Source: Paenarthrobacter nicotinovorans
Lineage (GTDB): Bacteria; Actinomycetota; Actinomycetes; Actinomycetales; Micrococcaceae
Reading direction: 5' to 3'
Assembly (NCBI RefSeq): GCF_007670255.1
Contig: NZ_SZVS01000010.1
Coordinates: forward strand, 62,001-126,000
Length of the DNA stretch: 64,000 nucleotides
The notes beneath the pieces were generated by a model, which saw only the letters and a program-made list of their open reading frames with translations, did not search any database and was not told where the DNA came from. Numbering within the stretch: position 1 is the first letter of the stretch; each line of letters starts with the position of its first letter. The translations under genes and the position numbers were made by a program. Below, one piece after another: positions 38,650 through 47,605 of this stretch.

Positions 38650-39027
38650 TTACAGCTGCGGCCCGTAGATGAATTCCTTCGCATGGTTGACGGCCTTCTT
38701 GAACGCGTCGTTGCGGAGTGTCACCTGCTCCTGGTTGGCTCCCCCTCGCGGTTCCACGAACGTGGTTGGGCCGGGGCGCAGCATCCAGATGTCACCCGCT
38801 GGCGGCAGGTAGAACACCCCGAAGGAGCGGTGTTCGGGGTCATCGGTCCAGATGGGGACGACGGCGATCGCGGCCCCTGTGTCCGGGTTGATCCACTGGG
38901 CCCGCGGCAGGGGTTGTTCGTGGACTTCAGGGTCCAGGAACGGCGCTGTCCCTCTCCCCCAGCGTTGTTCGAACCGTTCGTAGAACGCGGGAATGATGTG
39001 GTCGTCATAGGGACGCCAAGCACTCAT
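38650..39027 (-). CDS. Hypothetical protein of the heat shock operon
   Basis: Unrecognised soluble protein of 125 residues, no signal or membrane segment. Contains HIIPAFYERFEQRWGRG and many Pro and aromatic residues. ATG 39027 has AAGGAG 6-7 nt upstream and overlaps the DnaJ-like gene stop by 4 nt, so it is the third gene after hsp20 and the J-protein and probably heat regulated. Confidence 0.7.
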   Translation of the reverse strand: MSAWRPYDDHIIPAFYERFEQRWGRGTAPFLDPEVHEQPLPRAQWINPDTGAAIAVVPIWTDDPEHRSFGVFYLPPAGDIWMLRPGPTTFVEPRGGANQEQVTLRNDAFKKAVNHAKEFIYGPQL

Positions 39028-39419
39028 GGATTGCTCCTTGGTGTTCTCAGGTTTCTGGACGAAGGTTCCCAACGGGGTGGCCCGAAGGACAACGGTGACT
39101 GCCCGCCGTCGTTCCTTGCCGGCTGCTGCGCACGCTTGTGCACGCGGACGTTCACCGGCGTCCCGCCGGTACCGAAACCGTTCCGCCGTGCACGGTCGTA
39201 TGCCGCCCGCTTTCCTGGGTCCGACAAAACGACGTACGCCTGCATGATGGCGTGAAGTTCCTGGAGGTCGGCCGCGGAGGTGGTGTCGCCGTCGTCGACC
39301 TTTGGGCGGGTGTCCGGATGGTGGGTCCGAAGCAGCGTGCGATAGGCGCGGGCGATCTCACGGGCCGTCGCGTCGGGCGCGACGCGGAGGGTGGCGTAGT
39401 GGTCAAATTGCGTGTTCAC
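39024..39419 (-). CDS. Small J-domain (DnaJ-like) protein
   Basis: J-domain cochaperone, 131 residues from GTG 39419. The J domain covers about residues 5-85 with the essential HPD at 34-36 (THHPDTRP) and helix IV pattern VLSDPGKRAAYDRARR. It lacks the zinc and C-terminal domains of DnaJ. It would stimulate a DnaK ATPase. An in-frame start at 39479 would put a GC-rich hairpin inside the coding region. Confidence 0.85.
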   Translation of the reverse strand: MNTQFDHYATLRVAPDATAREIARAYRTLLRTHHPDTRPKVDDGDTTSAADLQELHAIMQAYVVLSDPGKRAAYDRARRNGFGTGGTPVNVRVHKRAQQPARNDGGQSPLSFGPPRWEPSSRNLRTPRSNP

Positions 39420-39451
39420 TGCTGTGTCCGGTTCATGCTGCTGATCAGGAG

Positions 39452-39479
39452 ATGGCCCCCGGCCTGAGCCGGGGGCCAT
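39452..39479. terminator. Hairpin between hsp20 and the J-protein gene
   Basis: Perfect 12-bp stem ATGGCCCCCGGC/GCCGGGGGCCAT with a 4-nt loop, no T run. It may attenuate readthrough or stabilise the hsp20 mRNA. Confidence 0.55.
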
Positions 39480-39645
39480 CCGTCGGGAGACGACGGGCGG
39501 GGACCGCTTTCATGTGCGCTAAAAAACGCTGTGACGTGGCACGAAGCCTGCGCCCAACTATTCCGATGCGGCCGCCTCCGTTGTTCCCGGTCACTGCCCT
39601 GCCGGTCGGCCACCCCCGGGTGAGCTTCCGGCAGGACGGAGTGGG

Positions 39646-40068
39646 TCAGGCGTTGATCTCCTGCTTTTGCCCGCTGGATGTGATCTCGATGCGCCGCGGC
39701 TTGGCCTTCTCGGCGACCGGGATGTGGAGTGTGAGCACACCGGCGTCGTAGTTGGCCTGGACGTTTTCGGTATCAAGGGTGTCACCCAGGATCAGCTGCC
39801 GGCTGAAGACGCCCTGTGGGCGTTCGGCGGCGATCATCTCGGTGTTCTCGCCCGCGGGCGACTTGCGTTCGGCCTTTACGGTGAGGACGTTGCGTTCGAC
39901 GTCCAACTCCACTGAATCAGGGCTTACACCTGGCAGATCGAAGGCAACAACGAATTGTCCGTCCTCCTGCCATGCATCCATCGGCATTCCGGCCGGGCGT
40001 GCTGTTGTGCCAAAAACCTGTTGGGCGAGCCTGTCGAATTCGCGGAACGGGTCAGTGCGCATCAGCAT
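39646..40068 (-). CDS. hsp20: Small heat shock protein, Hsp20/alpha-crystallin family
   Basis: ATP-independent holdase chaperone of 140 residues. The alpha-crystallin domain spans about 30-125 ([34 protein letters not shown]). The [20 protein letters not shown] end is the usual A-G-V-L motif with the C-terminal extension. AAGGAG is upstream of ATG 40068; a second ATG at 40062 is possible. First gene of a three-gene operon, divergent from hspR. Confidence 0.93.
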   Translation of the reverse strand: MLMRTDPFREFDRLAQQVFGTTARPAGMPMDAWQEDGQFVVAFDLPGVSPDSVELDVERNVLTVKAERKSPAGENTEMIAAERPQGVFSRQLILGDTLDTENVQANYDAGVLTLHIPVAEKAKPRRIEITSSGQKQEINA

Positions 40069-40125
40069 TTGGTTCTCACTCCTTTGGATCTTGATGCTGA
40101 TTCTGTTGTTGCTACCAGCCTCCAG

Positions 40126-40178
40126 ATCTATGGTGGTTGGTATAGATTTTTTATAGCACTGGTGAGAGAGTGGTGCAA
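40126..40178 (-). promoter_or_regulatory. hsp20 promoter with adjacent inverted repeat
   Basis: On the reverse strand -35 TTGCAC (40178-40173), 17-bp spacer and -10 TATAAA (40155-40150). Just downstream lies the dyad ATCTAT/ATAGAT (40126-40147), placed to overlap the transcription start and so a candidate operator. It does not match the classic HAIR sequence. Confidence 0.65.
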
Positions 40179-40211
40179 GTAGGTTTTTGGAAGATTTTTC
40201 GGAGGTTTTTG

Positions 40212-40634
40212 ATGGCAGGTTCGGATCGCTCGGCGGCCGCCGCGGAGCACGACGGCGGTTTGGTCGCCCCCGCTTCGGGCGCGGGTTCCGATGAAGGACG
40301 GGGCGTTTACGCGATCTCGGTTGCCGCAGAGCTGGTGGGCACAGGCCAGCAGAACATCCGGCAGTACGAGCGCAAGGGCCTGCTCACTCCCGAAAGGACC
40401 GACGGCGGCACGCGCCGCTACAGCGAAAACGACCTCGCGACGCTGCGTCGGATCGGAGTGTTGCTTGATGAAGGGCTGAACCTGGCCGGAGTGAAACGTG
40501 TGCTGGAGCTGGAGGAGGCGAACCGTGGGCTCACCGAGGATAACCGCGGGCTGAGTGAGCACAACGAGGAGCTACGGGCGGACAACCGGGGGCTGCGGAA
40601 GGATTTGAAGGCGGCGCGGGGTCGGGGTACCTAG
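40212..40634 (+). CDS. hspR: MerR-family regulator, HspR type
   Basis: Heat shock repressor-like protein, 140 residues. MerR helix-turn-helix (about 35-100) with [20 protein letters not shown] and [20 protein letters not shown], then an unusual C-terminal Glu/Asn/Arg repeat ([19 protein letters not shown]) probably forming a coiled coil. ATG 40212 has GGAGG 7 nt upstream. Divergent from the hsp20 operon, its likely target. Confidence 0.85.
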   Translation: MAGSDRSAAAAEHDGGLVAPASGAGSDEGRGVYAISVAAELVGTGQQNIRQYERKGLLTPERTDGGTRRYSENDLATLRRIGVLLDEGLNLAGVKRVLELEEANRGLTEDNRGLSEHNEELRADNRGLRKDLKAARGRGT

Positions 40635-40784
40635 CTCGGGGTGTTTCCGACATCCGACTAAGCCAAAGATGGGGGAACGCCGCTCTTGGTCAACCGCAGA
40701 CCGGCAGGAGCACCTCTTTCGCCCGCCCCCACTGACATCAATGCGCGCATCGCAACCTTCTCGTTCCTCCCGTGCCCAGTGGCA

Positions 40785-41384
40785 CTACACTGCCTTCCGT
40801 GAACCGGCAGTGATGGGTAGCCAGTAGAAGAGGATCAGGAGTGCGAAGACACCGGTTCCAACGATCGGCTGGATTGCGCCGAGGAGGGTTCCAACGAGGT
40901 ACAGTGCGGGCCCAAGCATGAAGCGCTGACCCATGCTTCGCGCCTGCACGGCGCTTATGTTCGAATCGAGTAGATGGTGATCGCGCCGGGCGTGCGCCCA
41001 GATCCAGTTGAATAGGAGTCCGCCCACGACGAGCGTTCCCCCGTAGAGCACGACGGCGGTTCGCTGCCCGTTCCCACTTCGGAACGCGGATGCCAGCACG
41101 GCAGCTGTGAACGGTATGAGTGCGACGCTCATCAATAGCAGAGTGTTTGCGAACATCAGTGTCCGGTTCACAGTGCCGATGTGGACGAACATGGCGTGAT
41201 GGTTGGCCCAGATCAGTCCGATGACCAGGAAGCTGATCGCGTATCCGAGATAGGAGGGCCATAGCACCGCGAGTTCGTGCAGGAGGTTGCGGGTGCTTTC
41301 CGGGACTCGGATTTCGAGCACCAGCAGCGTGATGGCGATCCCGAAAACTCCATCGCTGAATGCTTCGAGACGGCTGGTGGTCAT
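40785..41384 (-). CDS. TMEM175-family potassium channel
   Basis: Six-helix membrane protein of 199 residues (DUF1211). The family signature is at the N-terminus: RLEAFSDGVFGIAITLLVLE, where FSD lies in helix 1. Bacterial members form leak potassium channels. It overlaps the upstream SDR gene by 4 nt. Confidence 0.85.
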   Translation of the reverse strand: MTTSRLEAFSDGVFGIAITLLVLEIRVPESTRNLLHELAVLWPSYLGYAISFLVIGLIWANHHAMFVHIGTVNRTLMFANTLLLMSVALIPFTAAVLASAFRSGNGQRTAVVLYGGTLVVGGLLFNWIWAHARRDHHLLDSNISAVQARSMGQRFMLGPALYLVGTLLGAIQPIVGTGVFALLILFYWLPITAGSRKAV

Positions 41385-42244
41385 GATGTCCGTCCAACTG
41401 GCTCTTCCATCGGGGCGGTGTCGTTGAGGTCGGTGGACCTTGAGAGTTGTTCCCAGGCCGTAATGTCGGTTCGGACGGCTTCCAGATGACCGACGACGGC
41501 ATCAACGGCGTCCGCGCCGAGCAGCAGTCGCAGGGGGACGTCATCGGCCGCGAGCACGGAGATGATCGCCTGGGCGGCTTTGGCAGGATCACCCGGTTGT
41601 TGGCCGTCGTTGCGGTGGATCATTTGTCGGGTTGCCCCCACGGTGGCGGAGTAATGCGGGTTCCCCGAGCTGTCGCTGGCCGCCTGGAACAGTCCCGTGC
41701 GGAACGACCCGGGTTCGACGATGAGCACACGCACTCCGAACGGCGCCACTTCGGCAGTCAGCGCCTCGGACAGGCCTTCAAGGGCGAACTTGGTCGCGCT
41801 GTAGGCCGCGAAGCCAGCAAACGACATCTGCCCGCCCATGCTACTCATCTGGACAATCGCGCCAGAACGCCGCTCCCGCATGTGCGGCAGAACCGCACGG
41901 ATCAGGGCGGCCGGCCCGAAAAGATGGACATCGAACAGTGACCGCAGCTCCTCGTCGCTGGTTTCCTCGACGGCGCCAACATGGGTCCGGCCCGCGTTGT
42001 TCACTAGCACGTCGATGTGTCCATAGCGGGCGATGACATCCGCAACGACCTCCTCGATACGGACCGGATCCGTCACGTCGAGTTTGATCGCTTCCACCTG
42101 ATCCGGATTCGACGCCACCAGGGCATCGAGAGTCGCCGGGCGCCGTGCTGCTGCAACTACGACATCGCCAGCTAAGACAGCCCCACGAGTGAGCGCCAGA
42201 CCGAAGCCGCTGTTGGCTCCCGTAATCAACCAGACCTTGGACAT
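41381..42244 (-). CDS. Short-chain dehydrogenase/reductase
   Basis: NAD(P)-dependent classical SDR, 287 residues. Coenzyme motif LITGANSGFG, VNNAG, catalytic Ser in QMSSMGG, and YSATK with the catalytic Tyr and Lys. Substrate not known. Divergent from a LysR gene across 109 bp, its probable regulator, and followed by the TMEM175 gene. Confidence 0.9.
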   Translation of the reverse strand: MSKVWLITGANSGFGLALTRGAVLAGDVVVAAARRPATLDALVASNPDQVEAIKLDVTDPVRIEEVVADVIARYGHIDVLVNNAGRTHVGAVEETSDEELRSLFDVHLFGPAALIRAVLPHMRERRSGAIVQMSSMGGQMSFAGFAAYSATKFALEGLSEALTAEVAPFGVRVLIVEPGSFRTGLFQAASDSSGNPHYSATVGATRQMIHRNDGQQPGDPAKAAQAIISVLAADDVPLRLLLGADAVDAVVGHLEAVRTDITAWEQLSRSTDLNDTAPMEEPVGRTS

Positions 42245-42353
42245 GTCCCATCAGCCTCCATTGAGTGTTCTGCGCGCATCTCCATCGCGCTATTTATGAC
42301 CTTGAGGCCTAAAGAGCCGCTTCGTCCAAGACCTGTTGTGATAACTGTTGGTT

Positions 42354-43274
42354 ATGGACGTTCATGGGAGGCACCTTCGCTACTTCGTGGCTGTGGCTGA
42401 AGATCTCCATTTCAGCCGCGCTGCAGAGCGCATTTTCGTGTCCCAGCCGGCGCTGAGCAAGCAGATCCGGCTTCTGGAAAGGCAGCTCGGCACCGAGCTG
42501 TTCGTCCGCAATCGCCGTGAAGTCCAGCTAACGCCGGCCGGCGCTGTGCTCTTGCCCGTCGCTCGTCGTCTCCTTGCCGAGTGGGATAACGTTTGGGCGG
42601 ACGTACAGCAGGTCATCACGGATGAAGCACAGAACCTGTCAATCGGGATGAGTACCAGTCCCGGTCGGGGTGGGTTGCTCCCGGCGATCAGGTCCCGTTT
42701 CCGTTCAGAGCTACCGAATGTCCGCCTCACAGTGCGCCAGGTCGGCTGGGACGACCCAACCGCCGGTCTGGCCGACAAAACAAGCGATGTCGCTTTCGTC
42801 TGGCTTCCGTTACCTGGCCCTGACCGGTATCGATCAGTCACCGTCGCCAGCGAGCCTTGTGTTGTGGCGATGCCCGTCACCCATCCCCTTGCCACGCGGA
42901 CAACCCTCCGGGTCGCTGACCTCGAACACGAGCCGCTCCTGGCCCTGCCCGGCGCAGCGGGCCCGCTCCGAGACCACTGGCTGCTCACGGACTTCCGCAG
43001 CAGCCCTGCCCTCATCGGCGCCGAAGTCAGCACCGCGGAAGAAACGTATGAGGCACTGGTCGATGGCTGCGGTGTCGTCGTCCTGGCACACGGGAATCAA
43101 CCTCTGCTCGCTCGGGACGGCGTCACGATGCGTCCGCTGAAGGACGGCCCGCGCGGCGAACTGGCATTGGCTTGGCGAAAAGATGACGCGCGCCCAACGG
43201 TCGCACATTACGCGCGCGCTTGTAGGCAAGTCATTGGCGCGAGGGTTAGGTCCGCAGGCATCACGGAGTCGTGA
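42354..43274 (+). CDS. LysR-family transcriptional regulator
   Basis: 306 residues: N-terminal winged helix (about 5-65, RYFVAVAEDLHFSRAAERIF, SQPALSKQIRLLE) and a LysR substrate domain with VASEPCVVAMPVTHPL. ATG 42354 preferred; an in-frame TTG lies at 42348. The intergenic stretch holds GTGATAACTGTTGGTTA, an AT-rich candidate site for the divergent SDR promoter. Confidence 0.9.
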   Translation: MDVHGRHLRYFVAVAEDLHFSRAAERIFVSQPALSKQIRLLERQLGTELFVRNRREVQLTPAGAVLLPVARRLLAEWDNVWADVQQVITDEAQNLSIGMSTSPGRGGLLPAIRSRFRSELPNVRLTVRQVGWDDPTAGLADKTSDVAFVWLPLPGPDRYRSVTVASEPCVVAMPVTHPLATRTTLRVADLEHEPLLALPGAAGPLRDHWLLTDFRSSPALIGAEVSTAEETYEALVDGCGVVVLAHGNQPLLARDGVTMRPLKDGPRGELALAWRKDDARPTVAHYARACRQVIGARVRSAGITES

Positions 43275-43478
43275 AGGGTCGTCAACCCGAAGACACTTTC
43301 CAGCCCGACAACCAGTCCCTGTCGCCTTTGACTCGAGGAATCGAGCCTGCGGCGGGGGCAGGAAGCTCCCACCAGTGATGCTTGCGCGTCGCTCCCAACC
43401 CACCTGTTAACCCACTCTTCCCCCACCGGCCACCCCCGCGCACCCAGCAAGCCAACCGCCGCGACCACCGTTGAAGGC

Positions 43479-44648
43479 GTGAGGATCGCAATCGTCGCCG
43501 AATCATTCCTGCCACTGATGAATGGGGTAACCCACTCGATACTGCGGGTGCTGGAGCATCTGCAAGAGCGCGGTGACGAGGTGATGGTGATCGCGCCGTC
43601 GACGTCGGACACTGATGTTTCGAGCGTCGAGAAGGGTGCGTACGTGCACCGGCTTCCCTCGGTGCCGCTGGCCGGATACACGAATGTGCGGGTTGCGTTG
43701 GGAGGTGTGAATCGGGTCAAGCGAATCCTTGCCGATTTCGCCCCCGACGTCGTTCATCTCGCCTCGCCGTTCGTCCTCGGCTGGCGCGCCGTGCAAGCCG
43801 CCCACCAGCTCGGCATCCCGACCGTCGCGATCTACCAAACCGAGGTTCCCGGCTACGCGGGCCGTTACGGAGTGCCGTTCCTGGAGAACTGGGCCTGGAA
43901 CCGCGTGGACAACATCCACCTCTTGGCCACCCGCACCCTGGTGCCGTCCACCTTCGCGCTGAACCAGTTGCGCGGACGCGGCATCCTGCGCGTGGACATG
44001 TGGCGGCGCGGTGTGGATACCGCGCGCTTCAATCCCGCGAAACGTTCGACGGCGTGGCGCAGCTCGGTCGCGCCCGACGGGCAACGCATCATCGGCTACG
44101 TCGGCCGGCTCGCCGTCGAGAAGCAGGTCGAGGACCTCGCTGTATTGGCGGATGTGCCGAACACCAGGCTGGTGATCGTTGGTGATGGCCCGCAGCGCGA
44201 AGCACTCCAGTCCGCACTGCCCCACGCCCATTTCGCCGGTTTCCTGGGCGGCGATGCCCTCGCGGAAGCGGTCGCGGGCTTCGATCTTTTCGTCCATCCC
44301 GGCGAGTTCGAGACCTTCTGCCAAACCATCCAAGAGGCCATGGCATCGGGCGTTCCGGTGGTGGCCACTGGTCGTGGCGGCCCCTTGGATCTGGTGGAAA
44401 ACTCCCGCACAGGCTGGCTGTACGAGCCCGGCAACCTCACGCAACTGCGTGACTACGTCCAGGACCTGATGGGCGACGACGCCAAGCGCCGCGCGTTCGC
44501 AACGGCAGCCACCGCTTCGGTTCAGGGCCGGACGTGGCCGGTGCTCAGCGCGGAGTTGGTCCGCCACTACAACGAAGTCATCTCCGGCACTCCCACACGC
44601 GAAGCCGGCCCTTCAGAACTCACCTCCAGCAAAGGACCGTCCTCATGA
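43479..44648 (+). CDS. Glycosyltransferase family 4 (MgtA/PimB-like mannosyltransferase)
   Basis: Retaining GT-B enzyme, 389 residues. N-terminal MRIAIVAESFLPLMNGVT with acceptor domain; donor domain with YVGRLAVEKQVEDL and the EX7E motif in EFETFCQTIQEAM. Close in pattern to GDP-mannose-dependent alpha-mannosyltransferases of actinobacterial phospholipid mannosides or lipomannan. GTG 43479. Overlaps the dehydrogenase gene by 4 nt, suggesting shared use in glycolipid or polysaccharide synthesis. Confidence 0.85.
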   Translation: MRIAIVAESFLPLMNGVTHSILRVLEHLQERGDEVMVIAPSTSDTDVSSVEKGAYVHRLPSVPLAGYTNVRVALGGVNRVKRILADFAPDVVHLASPFVLGWRAVQAAHQLGIPTVAIYQTEVPGYAGRYGVPFLENWAWNRVDNIHLLATRTLVPSTFALNQLRGRGILRVDMWRRGVDTARFNPAKRSTAWRSSVAPDGQRIIGYVGRLAVEKQVEDLAVLADVPNTRLVIVGDGPQREALQSALPHAHFAGFLGGDALAEAVAGFDLFVHPGEFETFCQTIQEAMASGVPVVATGRGGPLDLVENSRTGWLYEPGNLTQLRDYVQDLMGDDAKRRAFATAATASVQGRTWPVLSAELVRHYNEVISGTPTREAGPSELTSSKGPSS

Positions 44649-46027
44649 AGATTTCCGTGATCGGCTGCGGCTACCTCGGCGCAGTCCACGCAGCCACGCT
44701 CGCCTCCATGGGCCACACCGTGGTGGGGATCGACGTCGATTCCTCCAAGGTGGAGCAGCTCAACAAGGCGCTGGCCCCCTTCCACGAACCTGGTCTCGAC
44801 GAGCTCCTCAAGGACGGCCGCACCACGGGCCGCCTGTCGTTCACCACGGACTTCGCCGAGGCAACGGATGCCCAGGTGCACTTCCTTTGCGTGGGCACCC
44901 CGCAGTCCAAAACTTCCGACACCGCGGACCTTTCCTACCTGATGGGCGCTACGAAGAGCCTCCTGCCGCATCTGGCGAAGGGGGCCGCCGTCGTCGGTAA
45001 ATCAACGGTGCCGGTAGGCACAGTGGAGACGCTCCGCGCGGTGCTGGCCCGACGCTCGGACGTGTTGCTCGGTTGGAACCCGGAGTTCCTGCGCCAGGGC
45101 ACCGCCGTGAAGGACTCGCTGGTGCCCGACCGGCTGGTGTACGGGGTGCCGGGTGGCAAGGGCGCTGCTGCAGGTGCACCTGTTACTGCCGTGCTGGATG
45201 CTGTGTACGAGCCCCTGATTGCGGCCGGAATCCCGCGGCTGGTCTGCAACTTTGCGACGGCGGAACTGATCAAATCGGCGTCGAACGCGTTCCTGGCCAC
45301 GAAGGTCAGCTTCATCAACGCGATGGCGGAGTTGTGCGATGCGTCGGGTGCTGACGTCAGCGAGCTCGGTGAGGCGATGGGACTCGACCCGCGCATCGGC
45401 AACCGGTACCTGCACGCCGGGCTCGGCTTCGGCGGCGGCTGCCTGCCCAAGGACATCCGGTCGTTCCGGGCGCAGGCGCGTGAACTGGACGTGCCGTCCG
45501 TCGATGAGTGGATGGCGTTGGTGGATTCAGTGAACCTGGATCAGCGATTGCGGACTGTGGAGATCGCACGTGACATGTGCCGCGGCTTCCTGTCCGGTCG
45601 CACTGTCACCATCCTGGGCGCGGCTTTCAAGCCGGACACCGACGACATCCGCGACTCCCCCGCCCTGGACGTCGCCCAGCAACTCGCCGACGCCGGCGCG
45701 CACGTGACCGTCACCGACCCCAAGGCCATCAACAACGCCTGGATCCGCTACCCGCAGATCCGCTTCGAGGCATCAACCAAGCGCGCGCTGGAGGGCGCGG
45801 AGCTGGTGCTGCTGCTGACCGAGTGGGACGAATACGTTTCGCTGTCGCCTTCCGTAGCGGGATCGTTGGTACGACGCCGGATGGTGCTGGACGCTCGAAA
45901 CGTGCTGAACGCGGATGCTTGGCGGAGCGCCGGATGGACGGTGCGCGGCTTGGGCACGGGCGCTTCAGTGGCTGAGGCGAGTGGCCCGATGAAGCCTGCC
46001 GACAGGAAGAAGCACGCGCGGGCGTAG
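44645..46027 (+). CDS. UDP-glucose 6-dehydrogenase family enzyme
   Basis: NAD-dependent oxidation of a nucleotide sugar (UDP-glucose to UDP-glucuronate is most likely). 460 residues; coenzyme motif VIGCGYLGAVHAATLA, VGTPQS, and catalytic C266 in FGGGCLPKDIRSF. The three-domain UDPG_MGDH layout is complete. ATG 44645 overlaps the glycosyltransferase stop and has AAAGGA upstream. It could supply uronic acid for a cell-surface glycan. Confidence 0.9.
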   Translation: MKISVIGCGYLGAVHAATLASMGHTVVGIDVDSSKVEQLNKALAPFHEPGLDELLKDGRTTGRLSFTTDFAEATDAQVHFLCVGTPQSKTSDTADLSYLMGATKSLLPHLAKGAAVVGKSTVPVGTVETLRAVLARRSDVLLGWNPEFLRQGTAVKDSLVPDRLVYGVPGGKGAAAGAPVTAVLDAVYEPLIAAGIPRLVCNFATAELIKSASNAFLATKVSFINAMAELCDASGADVSELGEAMGLDPRIGNRYLHAGLGFGGGCLPKDIRSFRAQARELDVPSVDEWMALVDSVNLDQRLRTVEIARDMCRGFLSGRTVTILGAAFKPDTDDIRDSPALDVAQQLADAGAHVTVTDPKAINNAWIRYPQIRFEASTKRALEGAELVLLLTEWDEYVSLSPSVAGSLVRRRMVLDARNVLNADAWRSAGWTVRGLGTGASVAEASGPMKPADRKKHARA

Positions 46028-46108
46028 CCATGGTGACACACAACGAGCACGACGGGATCGGCTGCGAAAAGTAGCCTCCCGATTTCGCGTCATACGTCCG
46101 CCGTTCGT

Positions 46109-46138
46109 GGCACTACCCCTATGTCCGGGGGTAGTGCC
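46109..46138. terminator. Perfect hairpin after the UDP-glucose dehydrogenase gene
   Basis: 11-bp perfect arms GGCACTACCCC/GGGGTAGTGCC around TATGTCCG. No T run; could be a terminator for the upstream gene or an operator for the membrane gene starting at 46160. Confidence 0.5.
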
Positions 46139-46159
46139 AACGAACGATGAGGACTTCCT

Positions 46160-46573
46160 GTGATCACGCACTTCTACCCAGCCGCCCTGCGCATCCTGAC
46201 CTGCGTTGTGGCGGTTTGTTCGGCGGTGGCGGCCACGCTGCTGGGTACAGCGCCCCCTCCGGAGGGCCTGAAGGTGCTCGATCCTGCAGACTTACGGACG
46301 ACGGCGGTGGTACTCACCATGGCGTTGGGCGTCGTGGCACCGGTGGCCATGATGATCATGGATCCGCTCAAGTGCCTGCTGCTGAAAGCCTGCGTCTTTG
46401 CGGCGTCGGCATTTGGGAATGCCATGATGCTGAGCCCTCTGCTGGTGGTGCCCTTTCAAGAAACACCGACCGCAATAGCGGTAACCTGCTCAGTCGCTGT
46501 CACGCTCGCGAGCATCGTCACGTACATGGAATCCGTTGAGCGGAGAAACGCTCGACGGCGGGCCAACACCTAG
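46160..46573 (+). CDS. Four-helix membrane protein, paralogue of the protein at 48245
   Basis: 137 residues, four hydrophobic segments (about 10-28, 47-68, 75-95, 102-120). Clear homology to the gene at 48245-48652: APPPEGLK, LRTTAVV, LLKACVFAASAFGNAMMLSP and LVVPFQ all have counterparts there. No known family was recognised. One copy sits in front of the bacteriocin-like operon, one inside it, so they are candidates for immunity or accessory proteins. GTG start with GAGGA upstream. The stop codon region carries the first box of site B. Confidence 0.75.
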   Translation: MITHFYPAALRILTCVVAVCSAVAATLLGTAPPPEGLKVLDPADLRTTAVVLTMALGVVAPVAMMIMDPLKCLLLKACVFAASAFGNAMMLSPLLVVPFQETPTAIAVTCSVAVTLASIVTYMESVERRNARRRANT

Positions 46574-46663
46574 ACGGGGCGGACTCACCACTCATTTTGA
46601 CCGAAATGAGCACCTAATTTTGGTCGCTATCATCTAGGGAACCCCCCCGTCCAGCACTTAGAT
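46566..46663 (+). promoter_or_regulatory. Direct-repeat box ladder, site B (bacteriocin operon promoter)
   Basis: Boxes ACACCTAG 46566, CCACTCAT 46588, GCACCTAA 46610 and TCATCTAG 46630, spaced 22, 22 and 20 bp. TTAGAT at 46658-46663 is a plausible -10, placing the last box over the -35 position as in activator-dependent promoters. Similar ladders occur at sites A, C and D. The large LuxR-type protein encoded at 52511-55093 is the likely binder (inference). Confidence 0.65.
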
Positions 46664-46689
46664 GGCTGTTCTTTTCGTAACCATTCGAG

Positions 46690-46711
46690 GGTGAGGCGAC
46701 GACGCCTCACC
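46690..46711 (+). other. Leader hairpin of the bacteriocin-like mRNA
   Basis: Perfect 9-bp stem GGTGAGGCG/CGCCTCACC with loop ACGA in the presumed 5' leader, about 48 nt before the start at 46759. May stabilise the mRNA. Confidence 0.45.
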
Positions 46712-46758
46712 AACTTACGGCCCCTTGTGGGGGTCGGAAAGCAGAAATGGAGTTACGA

Positions 46759-47037
46759 ATGGAATCCGCTATCACAAAGCGCACTGGAATCTTGGCAACT
46801 ACGGCGGCCACGCTGGCCATCGCAGGGGTCTTCGGGGCGAGTCTTGCAGTTTCATGGATAGCAGGCTCTCTGGGCATTTCAGCCGCGGCAGCCTCCCAGA
46901 TCGTCCGGGCAATCGAACTTGGCGGCTGGGCACTCGTCGCGATTGTCGCAGTCTTCGGGGCTGGCATTACAGGTGCTCTTATTGCCACAGCCCGGAGCAT
47001 CCTGTTCCGGATTGGCCGGGCACAGGCTGTCGCCTAA
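46759..47037 (+). CDS. Circular bacteriocin precursor-like protein (circularin A/uberolysin type)
   Basis: 92 residues, highly hydrophobic and basic at the C-terminus. From about residue 31 it follows the pattern of circular bacteriocins: IAGSLGISAAAASQIVRAIE matches the VAGTLGV..ATTVV layout of circularin A, then a Gly/Ala-rich hydrophobic middle and a C-terminus RIGRAQAVA like GRKAxAxAW ends. A core of about 60 residues would be cut from a 30-residue leader and joined head to tail; the usual aromatic last residue is absent. ATG 46759 follows GGAG; ATG 46747 is also in frame. The SpoIIM/DUF95 and membrane genes downstream fit such clusters. Confidence 0.72.
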   Translation: MESAITKRTGILATTAATLAIAGVFGASLAVSWIAGSLGISAAAASQIVRAIELGGWALVAIVAVFGAGITGALIATARSILFRIGRAQAVA

Positions 47038-47040
47038 TCA

Positions 47041-47598
47041 ATGATCAAACGAATTACGCACGTGCTTGGGGGCATCCCAAGAGGGTTGCTCCCGGGCACG
47101 GTCTTGGTGATGATCGCCATAGCGCTCTTCGGGTACAGCGCCGTGGACGTTTCGTGGATTCAGGACTCCCGGAATATGGGCGGCAATGCGCTTTATGGTA
47201 TCGACTTCGTGCAGATCCTGGCACGAAACGTGGGAGCTGCACTATTCCTCTTTTCGGGGGTCGTAACTCTTGGCGCAACCACTCTGATCGGCTCCGCGGT
47301 TCTGGCGTTGTACGTGGGCGCCACAGTTTCGCTGGGTACACATTCCGTCGGTCAGGGCCAGTTGCTGACCGATGTGATCTGGTACGTGCCGTTTGAGTTC
47401 TTAGGTCTTATTCTCGCGGCCACCGCTGGACTCCAGCCCGTAGCGGGGATGGCGGCAGGCTTCATTCGACACAGTCCGGTCAGTTTGTCCACGTTCGTCA
47501 TCAACGTGGCCCGTTCGCTTGGCACAATGGCGCTCGCCCTTCTGCTCATCGTCGTCGGGGCAGCCATCGAAGCAATCGTTATTCAACTTCGGATTTAG
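47041..47598 (+). CDS. SpoIIM/DUF95-family membrane protein
   Basis: 185 residues, about five helices, stage II sporulation protein M-like (DUF95). The central motif NVGAALFLFSGVVTLGATTL matches the NN..A...G..lG..tl pattern of the family, with VPFEFLGLILAATAGL further on. DUF95 proteins are standard members of circular bacteriocin clusters and are needed for maturation or immunity. It starts three bases after the precursor gene and probably depends on coupled translation. Confidence 0.78.
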   Translation: MIKRITHVLGGIPRGLLPGTVLVMIAIALFGYSAVDVSWIQDSRNMGGNALYGIDFVQILARNVGAALFLFSGVVTLGATTLIGSAVLALYVGATVSLGTHSVGQGQLLTDVIWYVPFEFLGLILAATAGLQPVAGMAAGFIRHSPVSLSTFVINVARSLGTMALALLLIVVGAAIEAIVIQLRI

Positions 47599-47605
47599 GA
47601 AACCC

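Noticed and set aside
38683..39255. 190-codon frame antisense to the heat shock operon genes
   Set aside because: Opposite strand of genes with good ribosome sites and a J domain; no own features.
40126..40178. Searched for a classic HAIR operator (CTTGAGT-N7-ACTCAAG)
   Set aside because: Not present; only an unrelated dyad was found, reported as such.
46160..46573. Considered as a regulator or sigma-related membrane protein of the cluster
   Set aside because: No DNA-binding or anti-sigma features, only four helices; its paralogue in the operon makes an immunity or accessory role more plausible.
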